From Olavius algarvensis Delta 4 endosymbiont (lineage in GTDB: Bacteria; Desulfobacterota; Desulfobacteria; Desulfobacterales; CAJINA01), in contig CAJINA010000282.1 in NCBI GenBank assembly GCA_905176665.1, forward strand, positions 1 through 64,000: 64,000 bases of DNA, read 5' to 3'. The translations under genes and the position numbers were made by a program. The first letter of the stretch is position 1, and each line of letters begins with the position of its first letter. This document shows positions 32,686 through 41,060 of this stretch, piece by piece. The notes under the pieces were generated by a model that worked only from the letters and a program-made list of their open reading frames with translations, made no database searches and was not told the origin of the DNA.

Positions 32686-33384
32686 ATGGCCACCATGTTT
32701 CAAATCTCCATCGAGGAAAATTACCGGGACGGACAGGTCATTTTCGATGAAGGCAGTCACGGTGACTGGGTATACATCGTCGAATCGGGCGAAGTTGAAC
32801 TGATTAAATCCCACTACGGCAAAGATATGGTGGTTGAAACGCTCGGTGTCGGCGAAATTTTCGGGGAGATCGCGTTTTTGGCCAACACGCCCAGGACCGC
32901 CGGAGCCCGCGCCAAAGGCGACACCACTATCGGGATCTTTGACCGCAACTTTCTTGATAATGAATTTAATAAGCTTTCCGCCAGCTTCCAGGCGATTATC
33001 AAAAGGCTGGCCCTGCGCTTCAAGAATGCTTCCGAGCTCGCCATCCAGAGCCAAGCCCGCCGGAACCGGCCCCGGGTAGCCCAGGTGCTGTCCCTTTCCT
33101 TTAAGTCCGAAAGCGGCCTCGTGAGGGCATTTTCTGAAAATGTCAACGCGGACGGGATTTTTATCAAGACTTCCCGCGTGCTGCCCAAGGGTGATCGCTT
33201 CTTTTTGAACCTGCAGCTACCCGAGGACGCGGTCACGCTGCAGATCGGATGTGAGGTTGCCTGGATTGCCCACAAACGAGAAAAGGGAGCGAATAACGCG
33301 GAAGGCATGGGCATCAAATTCGTCCAGATCAGCCAGGAAGATCGTCAAAAAATTATCAAGGCCCTGGAAAAAGCCGGCGCCTGA
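32686..33384 (+). CDS. Cyclic-nucleotide-binding domain fused to a Myxococcus-type PilZ domain
   Basis: 232 residues. The cNMP-binding beta-roll (~10-110) keeps the phosphate cassette FGEIAFLANTPRTAGARA, with Glu and Arg present, so nucleotide binding is plausible. The PilZ-like domain (~125-228) is the myxobacterial subtype: RRNRPR gives an RxxxR motif, but the usual DxSxxG is replaced by NVNADGIFI, so c-di-GMP binding is doubtful. The layout suggests an adaptor coupling a nucleotide signal to motility or surface traits. No output domain is present. The start could be MATMFQ (32686) or MFQIS three codons later. Confidence 0.8.
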   Translation: MATMFQISIEENYRDGQVIFDEGSHGDWVYIVESGEVELIKSHYGKDMVVETLGVGEIFGEIAFLANTPRTAGARAKGDTTIGIFDRNFLDNEFNKLSASFQAIIKRLALRFKNASELAIQSQARRNRPRVAQVLSLSFKSESGLVRAFSENVNADGIFIKTSRVLPKGDRFFLNLQLPEDAVTLQIGCEVAWIAHKREKGANNAEGMGIKFVQISQEDRQKIIKALEKAGA

Positions 33385-33587
33385 TATATATTCCATAAAT
33401 CAGATCTCCATTTTATCATTGCGTCCCGAAGGCTTCGCCAGAAACATTACCGGTCTCCTGCTCAACTGCGCTGGATGTCCGCTCAGCTGCCCTTCTCATC
33501 CTGATCACGGTTTGCTTGTTTTTTCAATGCCTCAGGGACCGCCCAATACGGGCGCGATCAAATTACACATCAACAAAGGAGGGTATC

Positions 33588-33797
33588 ATGGGTGAAAGCA
33601 TTTACAAGATTATTGAATTGGTCGGAACCAGCGCTACTTCCTGGGAGGATGCCGCCAAAAGTGCCGTTGAAAAAGCGGGCAGCAGTCTGAGAGACCTCCG
33701 AATCGCTGAGATCGGAAAATTGGACATGACCATTGAGAATGGGAAGGTGGCCCAGTTCCGGGCCCGGGTGACAATCTCCTTCAAATTTGACGGGTGA
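33588..33797 (+). CDS. Dodecin
   Basis: 69 residues starting MGESIYKIIELVGTSATSWE, with a strong AAAGGAGGG ribosome site. It has the full dodecin pattern: one helix (DAAKSAVEKAGSSL) between strands, with VAQFRARVTISFKFDG at the end. Dodecins form hollow dodecamers that store riboflavin, FMN or FAD and buffer flavin in the cytoplasm. It stands alone, followed by a strong terminator, so it is probably monocistronic or the end of the cNMP/PilZ transcript. Confidence 0.92.
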   Translation: MGESIYKIIELVGTSATSWEDAAKSAVEKAGSSLRDLRIAEIGKLDMTIENGKVAQFRARVTISFKFDG

Positions 33798-33861
33798 TGC
33801 TTCCGGTCAGTAAACACCAAGCTGGAAGGGGACTGACAATCGGTATCCCTTAAAAAATCGA

Positions 33862-33900
33862 GCGGGGCCGGAGATGATTCCCGGCCCCGCTTCTGTTTAT
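33862..33900 (+). terminator. Intrinsic terminator after dodecin
   Basis: A perfect 10-bp GC stem (GCGGGGCCGG / CCGGCCCCGC, 33862-33871 and 33881-33890) with a nine-base loop is followed by TTCTGTTTAT. On the opposite strand AAAAAA at 33852-33857 supplies a T-tract just after the stem, so it may also terminate the converging broken gene at 33918-34367. Confidence 0.75.
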
Positions 33901-33917
33901 AGGTTATAGGGGAGTCG

Positions 33918-34367
33918 CTATCCATCCAGGCGCTTGAACAGTTCATCCCATTCCAGATCTTCTTCGCGCCACTTTTCCATTTTGTGCCACTCCTCGGATT
34001 TATACCAATCCGGAGCGCTGGGACGACTGAATTCCTTCAATTCCCATTTTTGGTTGCCAAAGTATACGGTGGCCACAATTTCCCTTTTTCCCATGAGACC
34101 GATAAATCCGAGTTTTCCGTACTGGCCTGCCGTAACCACGGCTGCGATCTGATCGAAGACTTCCTCAAGTTACTGATAGTCCCCGAAAAATTGATCACTG
34201 TCCCTGCTATTCACATAAAGACAGTCTTTTTCCCACCAGACATTCATCAAAATGGGACTGATATCCGCGGACAACTTTTGAAAATCAGACTCCACAACAC
34301 CCTGCACAATTCCCTGTATGATATTGATTTTAACCGTGTCCATGACCAGGGTGGCGTCATTTTCCAT
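33918..34367 (-). pseudogene. Single-nonsense-interrupted gene of unknown family
   Basis: One reading frame runs from the ATG at 34367 to the stop at 33918, broken only by a TAA at 34170-34172. The first part (MENDATLVMDTVKINIIQGI, ending FFGDYQ) and the second (LEEVFDQIAAVVTAGQYGKL, ending WDELFKRLDG) are in the same frame with no indel, giving ~148 residues if the stop is bypassed. The second part has several Trp residues and a charged helical tail. I do not recognise the family. It may be a very recent pseudogene, two coupled ORFs, or a sequencing error. Confidence 0.55.
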
Positions 34368-34506
34368 GATTCAATTCCTTTGGTGGCATCTTTTGTTAGC
34401 TAGTTAGGAAGCAGATGTTATCTTTCCAATGTCTGCCTGGCAGCGGGGGGCCTGCAAGCATGGGCGGCCATGCCAAGTGCCAAGGTAAACCGGGATTGAA
34501 ATTTTT

Positions 34507-34585
34507 GTAATACCGAAGGATTCTTCCGGTCTGGTTTACCCAGTCGCCTTGACTTTGATCCAAGATCTGTTTTAGAGATCGCTTC
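34507..34585. repeat. Diverged partial copy of the dispersed repeat (copy E)
   Basis: TAATACCGAAGGATTCTTCC ... CGCCTTGACTTTGATCCAAG ... TTTTAGAGATCGCTTC matches the right half of the 16597-16738 copy (AATACTGAAGTATTCCTCC, CGCCTTGATTTTGAACC, TTTTTGAGATGACTTC) with many substitutions. It lies in the 490-base gap between the broken gene and the IHF/HU gene, which otherwise shows only short unsupported ORFs. Confidence 0.55.
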
Positions 34586-34859
34586 GAGTATGAAACCCGT
34601 GTTATTTCAGAAAAATAGTATATTAAGGCTTTGAAGGAATGTCAAATTTTCTGGCAGGGAAAAGTACTGGTCGGCGGATACTGCGGCCGACCGCACCGAC
34701 TGCGGTCGGGTGGGCGCGAACTTCTTTATCGGTTATTGCAGGTTGAGCGTTTTTGGTTCCGGCGTGATACCCATCTCAGGGCTCCGCGTTTTCCTGGCAA
34801 TGGGTTGCTGTACAGCGGCGTTTAGTACTTGTTATGAATCAACATCCCGACGGTTGGCC

Positions 34860-35135
34860 TTAGCTGTCGACCATCTCTTTCAATTCTTTGCCGACTTTAA
34901 AAAAGGGCAACTTTTTGGGGGGGACTTGGATTTGAGAGCCGGTTTTTGGATTCCTACCAACATAGGGCTTATAGTCTTTAACCATGAAGCTGCCAAATCC
35001 TCGAATTTCAACGCGGCCGCCGCTGACGATACTCTGGGTAATGGTATCGAAAAAGGTGTCGATCACTTTTTCAGCATCTTTCCGGCTTAAAGAGGTCTTT
35101 TCCTTGATGGCACTGATAAGGTCTGATTTGTTCAT
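34860..35135 (-). CDS. HU/IHF-family DNA-bending protein
   Basis: 91 residues, standard family length. It starts MNKSDLISAIKEKTSLSRKD, then RVEIRGFGSFMVKDYKPYVG and the beta-arm motif GRNPKTG whose proline intercalates into DNA. The C-terminal PPKKLPFFKVGKELKEMV is closer to IHF-beta-like members than to HU. It acts on chromosomal architecture, as a homodimer or with a partner encoded elsewhere. Its promoter has a TTGACG/TATATA pair overlapped by a TTGAC...GTCAA inverted repeat that could be an operator. Confidence 0.9.
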   Translation of the reverse strand: MNKSDLISAIKEKTSLSRKDAEKVIDTFFDTITQSIVSGGRVEIRGFGSFMVKDYKPYVGRNPKTGSQIQVPPKKLPFFKVGKELKEMVDS

Positions 35136-35201
35136 GGAGGCTCCTTGAAAAAGTTGAAAAACTTAAGCGCCAATTGATCCATGATGCGGCAATATTTAAT
35201 A

Positions 35202-35230
35202 TATATAGAGGGTTGTTGACTTTGCGTCAA
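35202..35230 (-). promoter_or_regulatory. Sigma-70-like promoter of the IHF/HU gene
   Basis: Read leftward: TTGACG (complement of 35225-35230), a 17-base spacer, TATATA (35202-35207). TTGAC-TTTGC-GTCAA at 35216-35230 forms an inverted repeat covering the -35 box. The 5' leader to the ATG is ~66 bases. Confidence 0.6.
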
Positions 35231-35251
35231 GTTTTTTTTAAATGGACCGAC

Positions 35252-35914
35252 TCATGCTTGGGAAGTTTCGTCGACGGGCGGAGAACCAGGGAGAACGGTG
35301 TTATCCGGGGCTTGTGATGTTTCAGGCAGGGGCCCGGTTCCAGATTGGGTGCTTTCTGCGGTTTGATCGCCTGAGTCGCTGGGCGGGCCGGCCTCAAGGG
35401 CCATGTCTTCAATTTCTTTGGGAGATGGCAGGTCCTTGAGATCCTTGAGGTCAAATACCTGCAGGAACAGTTTCGTGGTGGCATAAATTAAGGGCCGCCC
35501 CGGTATCTCTTTTCGTCCCAGGACGCGCAAGAGCTTTCTTTCCAGTAGCATTCTGATTACACCCCCGCTGTCAACCCCCCGGATACGTTCAATATCCGCC
35601 CTGATCACCGGTTGCTTATAGGCAATAATAGCCAGAGTTTCCAGGGCGGCTTTGCTCAAACGTGGGGCATTGGGCTGGATCAACTGCTTGATCCAAGGTG
35701 TATTTTCGGGGGCGGTTCTGAACTGATAGCCACCGGCTACCCGGGCAAGATAGAATCCGCCGTCGCGTTTTTCATACTCCTGGATCAACTCATTTATGGC
35801 GGTCCGTACCTCGGCCAACTCCCGGTTCCCGGCTGCTTTGCCCAGGGTATGCGCGGTTAGGGGGTCTTCCGCTACAAACAGGAGACTTTCGATTATTTTT
35901 TTCAGTTCATCCAT
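35252..35914 (-). CDS. scpB: Segregation and condensation protein ScpB
   Basis: 220 residues. Two winged-helix domains span ~1-165 (IIESLLFVAEDPLTAHTLGK, LSKAALETLAIIAYKQPVIR, GRPLIYATTKLFLQVFDLKD). An acidic, Pro/Ser-rich tail of ~45 residues has low complexity. ScpB binds the ScpA kleisin and, with Smc, forms the condensin complex. Its ATG overlaps the scpA stop by one base, so translation is coupled. No smc gene is in the window. Confidence 0.93.
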   Translation of the reverse strand: MDELKKIIESLLFVAEDPLTAHTLGKAAGNRELAEVRTAINELIQEYEKRDGGFYLARVAGGYQFRTAPENTPWIKQLIQPNAPRLSKAALETLAIIAYKQPVIRADIERIRGVDSGGVIRMLLERKLLRVLGRKEIPGRPLIYATTKLFLQVFDLKDLKDLPSPKEIEDMALEAGPPSDSGDQTAESTQSGTGPLPETSQAPDNTVLPGSPPVDETSQA

Positions 35915-36657
35915 TAAAGGTAGAAAATCCGAATGATGCCCGTTTGGACATGCTGAACGACCTTCACCAGGTTCAGTTTGACCATTTCGAGAACTGCCAG
36001 AAAAGTAACTATGATATCGCCTTTTTCAACTAGTTTGTCAAAGAGTTCGTCAAAGGCGGCTGAGCCTTTTATTTCAAGTAAATCGACTATCTGGGTCATC
36101 CGTTCTTTGACGGATATTCGCTCCATGGTCATATCGATCCGGTGGTCGGGGGCCATTTTATCCAGAACCTTTTGAAACGCGTCAATCAGTTCAAAAAGAC
36201 CCACCCGGACGAGTTCATCCCCGGAATCATCCAGGTAAGGCTGCTTGGTGTGCGTCCGTATGAAGGTTTTATCGCCCAGCAGGTTGCGATTCGCCAGATG
36301 GTCGGCCACAGCCTTCATCTCGAGGTATTCAAGCAGGGGCTTGGTAATTTCCGACCGGGGATCTTCATCCTCTTCATCACCCTCATGAACCGGCAGCAAC
36401 ATACGGGATTTGATCTGGGCGAGGGTGGCGGCCATGACCAGGAAATCCCCGGCAAATTCTATGTCCATGGCCTTGAGCCACTTTATATACCCCAGATATT
36501 GGTCGGTAATCAGGGCAATGGGGATGTCGTAGATATCCACCTCATTCTTTTTGATCAGGTGGACCAGAAGATCCATGGGACCTTCGAACACATCCTCCAG
36601 GTCAACCTTGTAGTCAGTTGGTTGCATGGGATATGAATCTGAACTTGTCGGCATCAA
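35914..36657 (-). CDS. scpA: Segregation and condensation protein ScpA
   Basis: 247 residues, normal kleisin length. The N-terminal YKVDLEDVFEGPMDLLVHLI and KKNEVDIYDIPIALITDQYL are diagnostic. The middle is acidic (HEGDEEDEDPRSE). The C-terminal winged helix (FLAVLEMVKLNLVKVVQ) binds Smc. It lies 38 bases downstream of trpS. The start could be MMPTSS (36657) or an internal MQPTDYKV at residue 11, which looks closer to the family N-terminus. Confidence 0.93.
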   Translation of the reverse strand: MMPTSSDSYPMQPTDYKVDLEDVFEGPMDLLVHLIKKNEVDIYDIPIALITDQYLGYIKWLKAMDIEFAGDFLVMAATLAQIKSRMLLPVHEGDEEDEDPRSEITKPLLEYLEMKAVADHLANRNLLGDKTFIRTHTKQPYLDDSGDELVRVGLFELIDAFQKVLDKMAPDHRIDMTMERISVKERMTQIVDLLEIKGSAAFDELFDKLVEKGDIIVTFLAVLEMVKLNLVKVVQHVQTGIIRIFYL

Positions 36658-36695
36658 TTACCTAACCGGTCCTGTAAATAGTGCTTCTCAAAAGG

Positions 36696-37709
36696 TTATC
36701 CGCCCAGGTTCCGGATGCCGACGGCTTCACGAATTTCCTGTAAAAACGGGGTGCTCAGGTTGCGGGCCTTTTCCGCGCCTTTTTGCAGGACAGCCTCAAT
36801 ATGGCCCGGGTCGTCCATAAGCGCCAAGTATTTTTCACGCGGCGCGGCCAGATGATCGTTGAGGTATTCGAACAGAAACTGCTTCATGGCTCCCCACGCG
36901 ATGCCCTCGGCATAGCGGGCCCGAAGCGCCTGAGCCTCCTGCTCGCTGGCAAAGGCCCGGTAGATTTCAAAAAGCGTGCATCCCTCAGGGTCCTTGGGTT
37001 CTCCGGGTTCCAGTGAATTGGTCTTGATCTTCATGATCAATTTGCGCAGTTTTTTCTCCGGTTCAAACAGCGGGATGGTATTGTTGTAGCTCTTGCTCAT
37101 TTTGCGGCCGTCAAGGCCTGACAATACGGCTGTTTTTTCGTCCACCACCGCCTCCGGCAGCACGAACAGCGGTTTATAGGTGTGGTTAAAACGGGCGGCA
37201 ATGTCGCGGGTCATTTCCAGATGCTGAATCTGGTCTTTTCCAACCGGAACCTTATTGGCCTTGAACATCAAGATGTCGGCCGCCATGAGAACCGGATAAC
37301 AGAACAGGCCCATGGAAATGCCTTTATCGGGGTCCTTGCTGCCAGCCAGGCTGTTCTCGGAGACAGCGGCCTTGTAGGCGTGGGCCCTGTTCATGAGGCC
37401 CTTGGCGGTCATGCAGCTCAGGATCCAGGTCAGTTCCGGGATCTCCGGTATGTCCGTCTGCCGATAAAAAGTGGCATTGTCCGTATCCAGGCCGAGTGCC
37501 AGCCAGGTGGCGGCCACCGCCAGGCTGGATTGTTTTACAGTTTCCGGATCGTGGCATTTAATGATGGAATGGTAGTCGGCCAGGAAGTAAAAGGTTTCCG
37601 CGTCCGGATTGCTGCTCGCTTCGATAGCCGGGCGTATGGCACCGACGTAATTCCCGAGATGGGGGATGCCGGTTGTCGAAATGCCGGTCAGTACAACTTC
37701 ATTGCTCAT
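36696..37709 (-). CDS. trpS: Tryptophanyl-tRNA synthetase
   Basis: 337 residues, class I synthetase of normal bacterial length. The HIGH-equivalent is IPHLGNYVG at ~16-24 and the KMSKS loop is [10 protein letters not shown] at ~197. The enzyme charges tRNA-Trp in the cytoplasm. It is co-oriented with scpA-scpB downstream. The 177-base gap to the upstream tRNA nucleotidyltransferase gene is filled by a dispersed repeat. Confidence 0.95.
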   Translation of the reverse strand: MSNEVVLTGISTTGIPHLGNYVGAIRPAIEASSNPDAETFYFLADYHSIIKCHDPETVKQSSLAVAATWLALGLDTDNATFYRQTDIPEIPELTWILSCMTAKGLMNRAHAYKAAVSENSLAGSKDPDKGISMGLFCYPVLMAADILMFKANKVPVGKDQIQHLEMTRDIAARFNHTYKPLFVLPEAVVDEKTAVLSGLDGRKMSKSYNNTIPLFEPEKKLRKLIMKIKTNSLEPGEPKDPEGCTLFEIYRAFASEQEAQALRARYAEGIAWGAMKQFLFEYLNDHLAAPREKYLALMDDPGHIEAVLQKGAEKARNLSTPFLQEIREAVGIRNLGG

Positions 37710-37734
37710 GGCTAAATCCTGTAGAGTTTAGTTT

Positions 37735-37907
37735 GTGCCCATCCATAAACGGCATCTTTTGGTCCAGAGCGGCGTTTTCGCTCTTTTGAATTCCTCGGAA
37801 TAGCTCGCTATGCCTGCGGTTTCAAAATCGCTGCGCCTTCCGTCTTCGCCTCCGGGCTTCGCCGGACAAGTGCACTGAACCAAAATCTACCATTTCTGGA
37901 TGGGCAC
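37735..37907. repeat. Dispersed repeat of a related family (copy D)
   Basis: The terminal inverted repeats GTGCCCATCCATAAACGG (left) and the complement of CCATTTCTGGATGGGCAC (right) match over 11 bases and then partly. Just inside, TTTTGGT faces ACCAAAA. Interior AGCGGCGTT and a GC-rich central hairpin (CTCCGGGCTTCGCCGG) recall copies A-C. The right terminus overlaps the last six codons and the TAG of the tRNA nucleotidyltransferase gene. Confidence 0.6.
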
Positions 37908-40589
37908 TAGTTTGTTGCGTCGTATGTACCGTTTTACAAATTCGATTTCTTCCGCATTGGTTTCTATCTTGTCGTTCAGTCTGGCATCCCGGGCCGCATC
38001 CAATACCTGTCGGAACACCGGTCCCGGCTTCAGGCCATAGCGTTTTAAATCTTTACCCGATATGGAAAGGGTCACAAAGCGCAGTTTGGTGCAGTACCTG
38101 GAGATGGCCCGTTTAACCGGCTCTTTGGTCGCCATCGCCATCATGTACAGCAGCAGTTCAATCTTTAATCCATGCAGGCGATTAAAGATCGTGCTGTTTT
38201 TTTTGGGCAATTTGCGCTCGAGACTGTACAGGCAGCGGTCTGCTTCAAAACGCAAGCGGCAGAACAAGGTCTGGTAGCGCGGCGCAAGTTCGAAGCGATT
38301 ACAGATATCCTGTACGGTCCGGCGGTCACAGTGCTGGGTGAGCGCCATAAAATAAACGGGCCACTTTATATAGGGTTCTTCCATAAAAAGCAAGTCATAC
38401 CAGGCCAGCACTTTTTTTACCGCCTTGAAGGCACCGGCCAGGTTTTTATTGGCATTGATGGAGGGGTGGATGACCTTCAGCAGATTATAGTCATTGAGTC
38501 TCCCGATAGCCGCGGCGGGATTCTCCTCCTCCAGTATCTGGCGCAGTTCGGAGAAAACCCGGTGCCCGCCCAGCCGTTTGAAAAAATCCATCTTGATGGC
38601 ATTGTCGATCAGACCAGCCGTCAGTTTGCCTATCGAAAACCCGAACCGCTGTTCAAACCGGATAGCTCTAAAGACCCGGGTGGGATCCTCCACAAAGCTC
38701 AGGTTATGCAAAACCCGGACGGTTTTTTCCTTGATATCCTTGTGGGCGGCAAAAAAGTCAATGAGCGTACCGAAATAATCCGGATTCAAACGGATGGCCA
38801 GCGTGTTGATGGTGAAATCCCGCCGAAACAAGTCGAGCTTGATACTGCTCATCTCAACGGTCGGCAGGGCGGCCGGGAATTTGTAATATTCCATGCGGGC
38901 TGTGGCTACATCGATCTTGAACCCGTCGGAAAAGATGATGACCGCTGTGCCGAATTTGGCATGGGTGTGCAACCGGGCGCCGTAGAGCCGGGCAAATTCC
39001 TTTGCGAAGGCAATCCCTTCACCTTCAACGACGATGTCGATGTCTTCATTGCGACGATATAGAAACAGATCACGCACGAAACCACCGACCACATAAGCGT
39101 TCACCCCGGCATCCTGCGCCACCTGCCCGATGGCCCGCAGGGTTTCCAGGATCCTTTTGGAGAGCCTTTCCGACATGAATTTTTTTATGTTGCGGGTTCT
39201 TACATTCACTGGCTCGCTGTAAGGATCGGGTGTGTCGCCATCTGTCAGGCGTGATCGTCTTACCAGGATATTGAGCAGGTCCGTGCGGGTGACCACACCG
39301 ACAATACTGCTCTTATCCATCACCGGCAGAATGCGCTGCTTGTTGCCGATGATTTTTTCCTGTATCTCCTGCAGGTCGGCCTCAGAACCGACCACGGCGA
39401 ATTCGGTGGTCATGTAGTCTTTCACCGGAACCTTGGCCAGGTTGTGATAAAGTGCTTTCTCGATAACCTGGCGGGTAATGATTCCGGTCAGCTTTTCCAC
39501 TCGTCTGGTCATGCGCGTGACCAGCAGGGCATTGACATTGTACTGCGTCAAGAGGTTTCCGGCCTGGGCGCAGGTCAGTTCCTCATCAATCTTGATGGGT
39601 GGGGTGGACATCAAGTCACGCGCCAGGCGACGGGGACTGATTTTTTCATACATCAGTTCGATCAGCCATTGTTCGGCCTGGGCCAGCGTCTTATCTTTTA
39701 TGGTGGCCGCCGCCGCATACGGATGTCCGCCGCCGCCGATGAGTGCGATGATCGCGCCGACATCCACCTCCGGTATCCGGCTGCGGGCCACCACATAAAT
39801 CTTATCGGCCATCCGCGCGATGGCAAAAATGGCATCCAGGCTCTCCATTTTCACCATTTTGTGAACGAGAAAGGCAAAGTCCGCAATATACTTGTCGCTG
39901 GTAATGGTGGTCAGGACGACTTCAATTCCGTTGATGTTGAATCGGCGGGCGGCCTGGATCATGTCGTTGAGGATGCCAATTTGTTCCGGACTGATCTCCC
40001 GGGATATGAGGCTGGCCACATCATTGAGTTTGGCACCCTGGGAAAGCAGCCAGGCCGCCGCGTGAAAATCCGCTTCGGTGGTCGAGGAAAAGGTAAAGGA
40101 ACCGGTGTCTTCGTATATGCCCAGTGACAGGATGGTGGCCTCATCCGGGGAGATGACGATGGCTTTTTCCTGGATGATTTCCGTTAGGATGGTGGCCGTC
40201 GCCCCGGTTATTTTCTGGACTCCGAATTGCCCTTTGACATCCTTGTCGGTGGGCGGGTGGTGGTCGTACACATGAATCTCCACATCGCTGCGCGAAGCCA
40301 GCGCGCCCAGCCGGCCGATGCGGTGGGGTTGGCTGGTATCTACCAGGACCAGTTTTTTAACGCGGTCGAGATCGATATCCTTGATATCGACCATATTGAA
40401 AAGATAGGCCATTGAGTTGATGAAAAAATTGCGGAGGTTCTTTTCCTGTGAGCCGGGGAAGATGACCACAGCTTCCGGGTAGAGCTTCTGGGCGGCCAGC
40501 ATGGAGGCCAGGCCGTCAAAGTCTGCGTTGATGTGGGTCGTGATGACTGTCAGGGCCCTGGTTTTGTCATTGTTTCCAGTCATACTCAA
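37887..40589 (-). CDS. DHH-CBS-tRNA nucleotidyltransferase (CCA/A-adding) fusion
   Basis: 900 residues. The N-terminal DHH phosphoesterase-like domain (~10-310) has TTHINADFDGLASMLAAQ, VDTSQPHRIG and VYDHHPPTDKD, the metal site. GGGGHPYAAAATIKDKTL at ~280 is DHHA1. Two CBS domains occupy ~315-435. The nucleotidyltransferase head (~475-620) has AYVVGGFVRDLFLYRRNEDI followed by D-I-V, the GG...DxD catalytic motif, plus a tRNA-binding C-terminal region. The fused form, known in delta-proteobacteria, cyanobacteria and some Gram-positives, adds A or CC(A) to tRNA 3' ends; which nucleotides cannot be told from sequence. The C-terminus (PIQKW) is encoded within the end of repeat D. Confidence 0.88.
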   Translation of the reverse strand: MSMTGNNDKTRALTVITTHINADFDGLASMLAAQKLYPEAVVIFPGSQEKNLRNFFINSMAYLFNMVDIKDIDLDRVKKLVLVDTSQPHRIGRLGALASRSDVEIHVYDHHPPTDKDVKGQFGVQKITGATATILTEIIQEKAIVISPDEATILSLGIYEDTGSFTFSSTTEADFHAAAWLLSQGAKLNDVASLISREISPEQIGILNDMIQAARRFNINGIEVVLTTITSDKYIADFAFLVHKMVKMESLDAIFAIARMADKIYVVARSRIPEVDVGAIIALIGGGGHPYAAAATIKDKTLAQAEQWLIELMYEKISPRRLARDLMSTPPIKIDEELTCAQAGNLLTQYNVNALLVTRMTRRVEKLTGIITRQVIEKALYHNLAKVPVKDYMTTEFAVVGSEADLQEIQEKIIGNKQRILPVMDKSSIVGVVTRTDLLNILVRRSRLTDGDTPDPYSEPVNVRTRNIKKFMSERLSKRILETLRAIGQVAQDAGVNAYVVGGFVRDLFLYRRNEDIDIVVEGEGIAFAKEFARLYGARLHTHAKFGTAVIIFSDGFKIDVATARMEYYKFPAALPTVEMSSIKLDLFRRDFTINTLAIRLNPDYFGTLIDFFAAHKDIKEKTVRVLHNLSFVEDPTRVFRAIRFEQRFGFSIGKLTAGLIDNAIKMDFFKRLGGHRVFSELRQILEEENPAAAIGRLNDYNLLKVIHPSINANKNLAGAFKAVKKVLAWYDLLFMEEPYIKWPVYFMALTQHCDRRTVQDICNRFELAPRYQTLFCRLRFEADRCLYSLERKLPKKNSTIFNRLHGLKIELLLYMMAMATKEPVKRAISRYCTKLRFVTLSISGKDLKRYGLKPGPVFRQVLDAARDARLNDKIETNAEEIEFVKRYIRRNKLVPIQKW

Positions 40590-40746
40590 GATCGCCTTGC
40601 TGTGTAGGTCGGTTCAGCCTGTTGCGCGAGCACCCTGGACAGGATGTTCACCTTTGCCACAGGGTAGATTGGCAGCCGGCCGCGGGCTCTGCCGGCTGAT
40701 GTCATCTCCGGTACCAGGCATGCTAAAGGGGAAATACGCAAAATTT

Positions 40747-40781
40747 CCAAAGATACCTTATACGTAGTTCGATATCTTTGG
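40747..40781. promoter_or_regulatory. 9-bp inverted repeat upstream of the tRNA nucleotidyltransferase gene
   Basis: CCAAAGATA (40747-40755) and TATCTTTGG (40773-40781) are exact inverted repeats around a 17-base spacer that contains the palindrome TACGTA. It lies ~160 bases before the ATG of the leftward gene. It could be an operator or an RNA hairpin. The surrounding gap 40590-41060 otherwise holds only the pilC promoter and a weak GGGTAA/TTACCC pair at 40872-40900. Confidence 0.4.
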
Positions 40782-40972
40782 CAAGCCACAAGTTCGGGGG
40801 TTTCTGGCGGCGAAATTCCAGGGTCGCCATCGCAAGATGTCCCCTTCGGTGGCTGGATTCATGCCCTGCAAGGGTAAGTTGGGATCATTTATATTTACCC
40901 AGACTCAGCGTTTGGCTCTTTGGCAGGCGCCAATCGGATGAGGGCGCCCAACAGGTAAATACCGTTAAAGAC

Positions 40973-41001
40973 TTGAAAAACAGTAAAAATGGTAGTATAA
41001 C
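40973..41001 (+). promoter_or_regulatory. Sigma-70-like promoter for pilC
   Basis: TTGAAA at 40973-40978, an exact 17-base spacer, TATAAC at 40996-41001, and an AGGAGGG ribosome site before the ATG at 41061. It implies pilC starts its own transcript rather than following pilB/pilT. Confidence 0.6.
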
Positions 41002-41060
41002 CCAATGGATCTGAGAACCCTTTTTCAAAACCTCACCAAATGAACCCAGGAGGGTTGATA

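Noticed and set aside
34170-34172. Recoded stop (selenocysteine or pyrrolysine) explaining the split gene
   Set aside because: The codon is TAA, which is not used for either amino acid; no SECIS-like hairpin was noted.
34631-35090. Plus-strand ORFs opposite and left of the IHF/HU gene
   Set aside because: They overlap a full-length, well-supported DNA-binding protein gene on the other strand and show no domain.
40586-41014. Short ORFs on both strands between the tRNA nucleotidyltransferase and pilC
   Set aside because: They overlap the inverted repeat and the promoter region and have no protein-like features.
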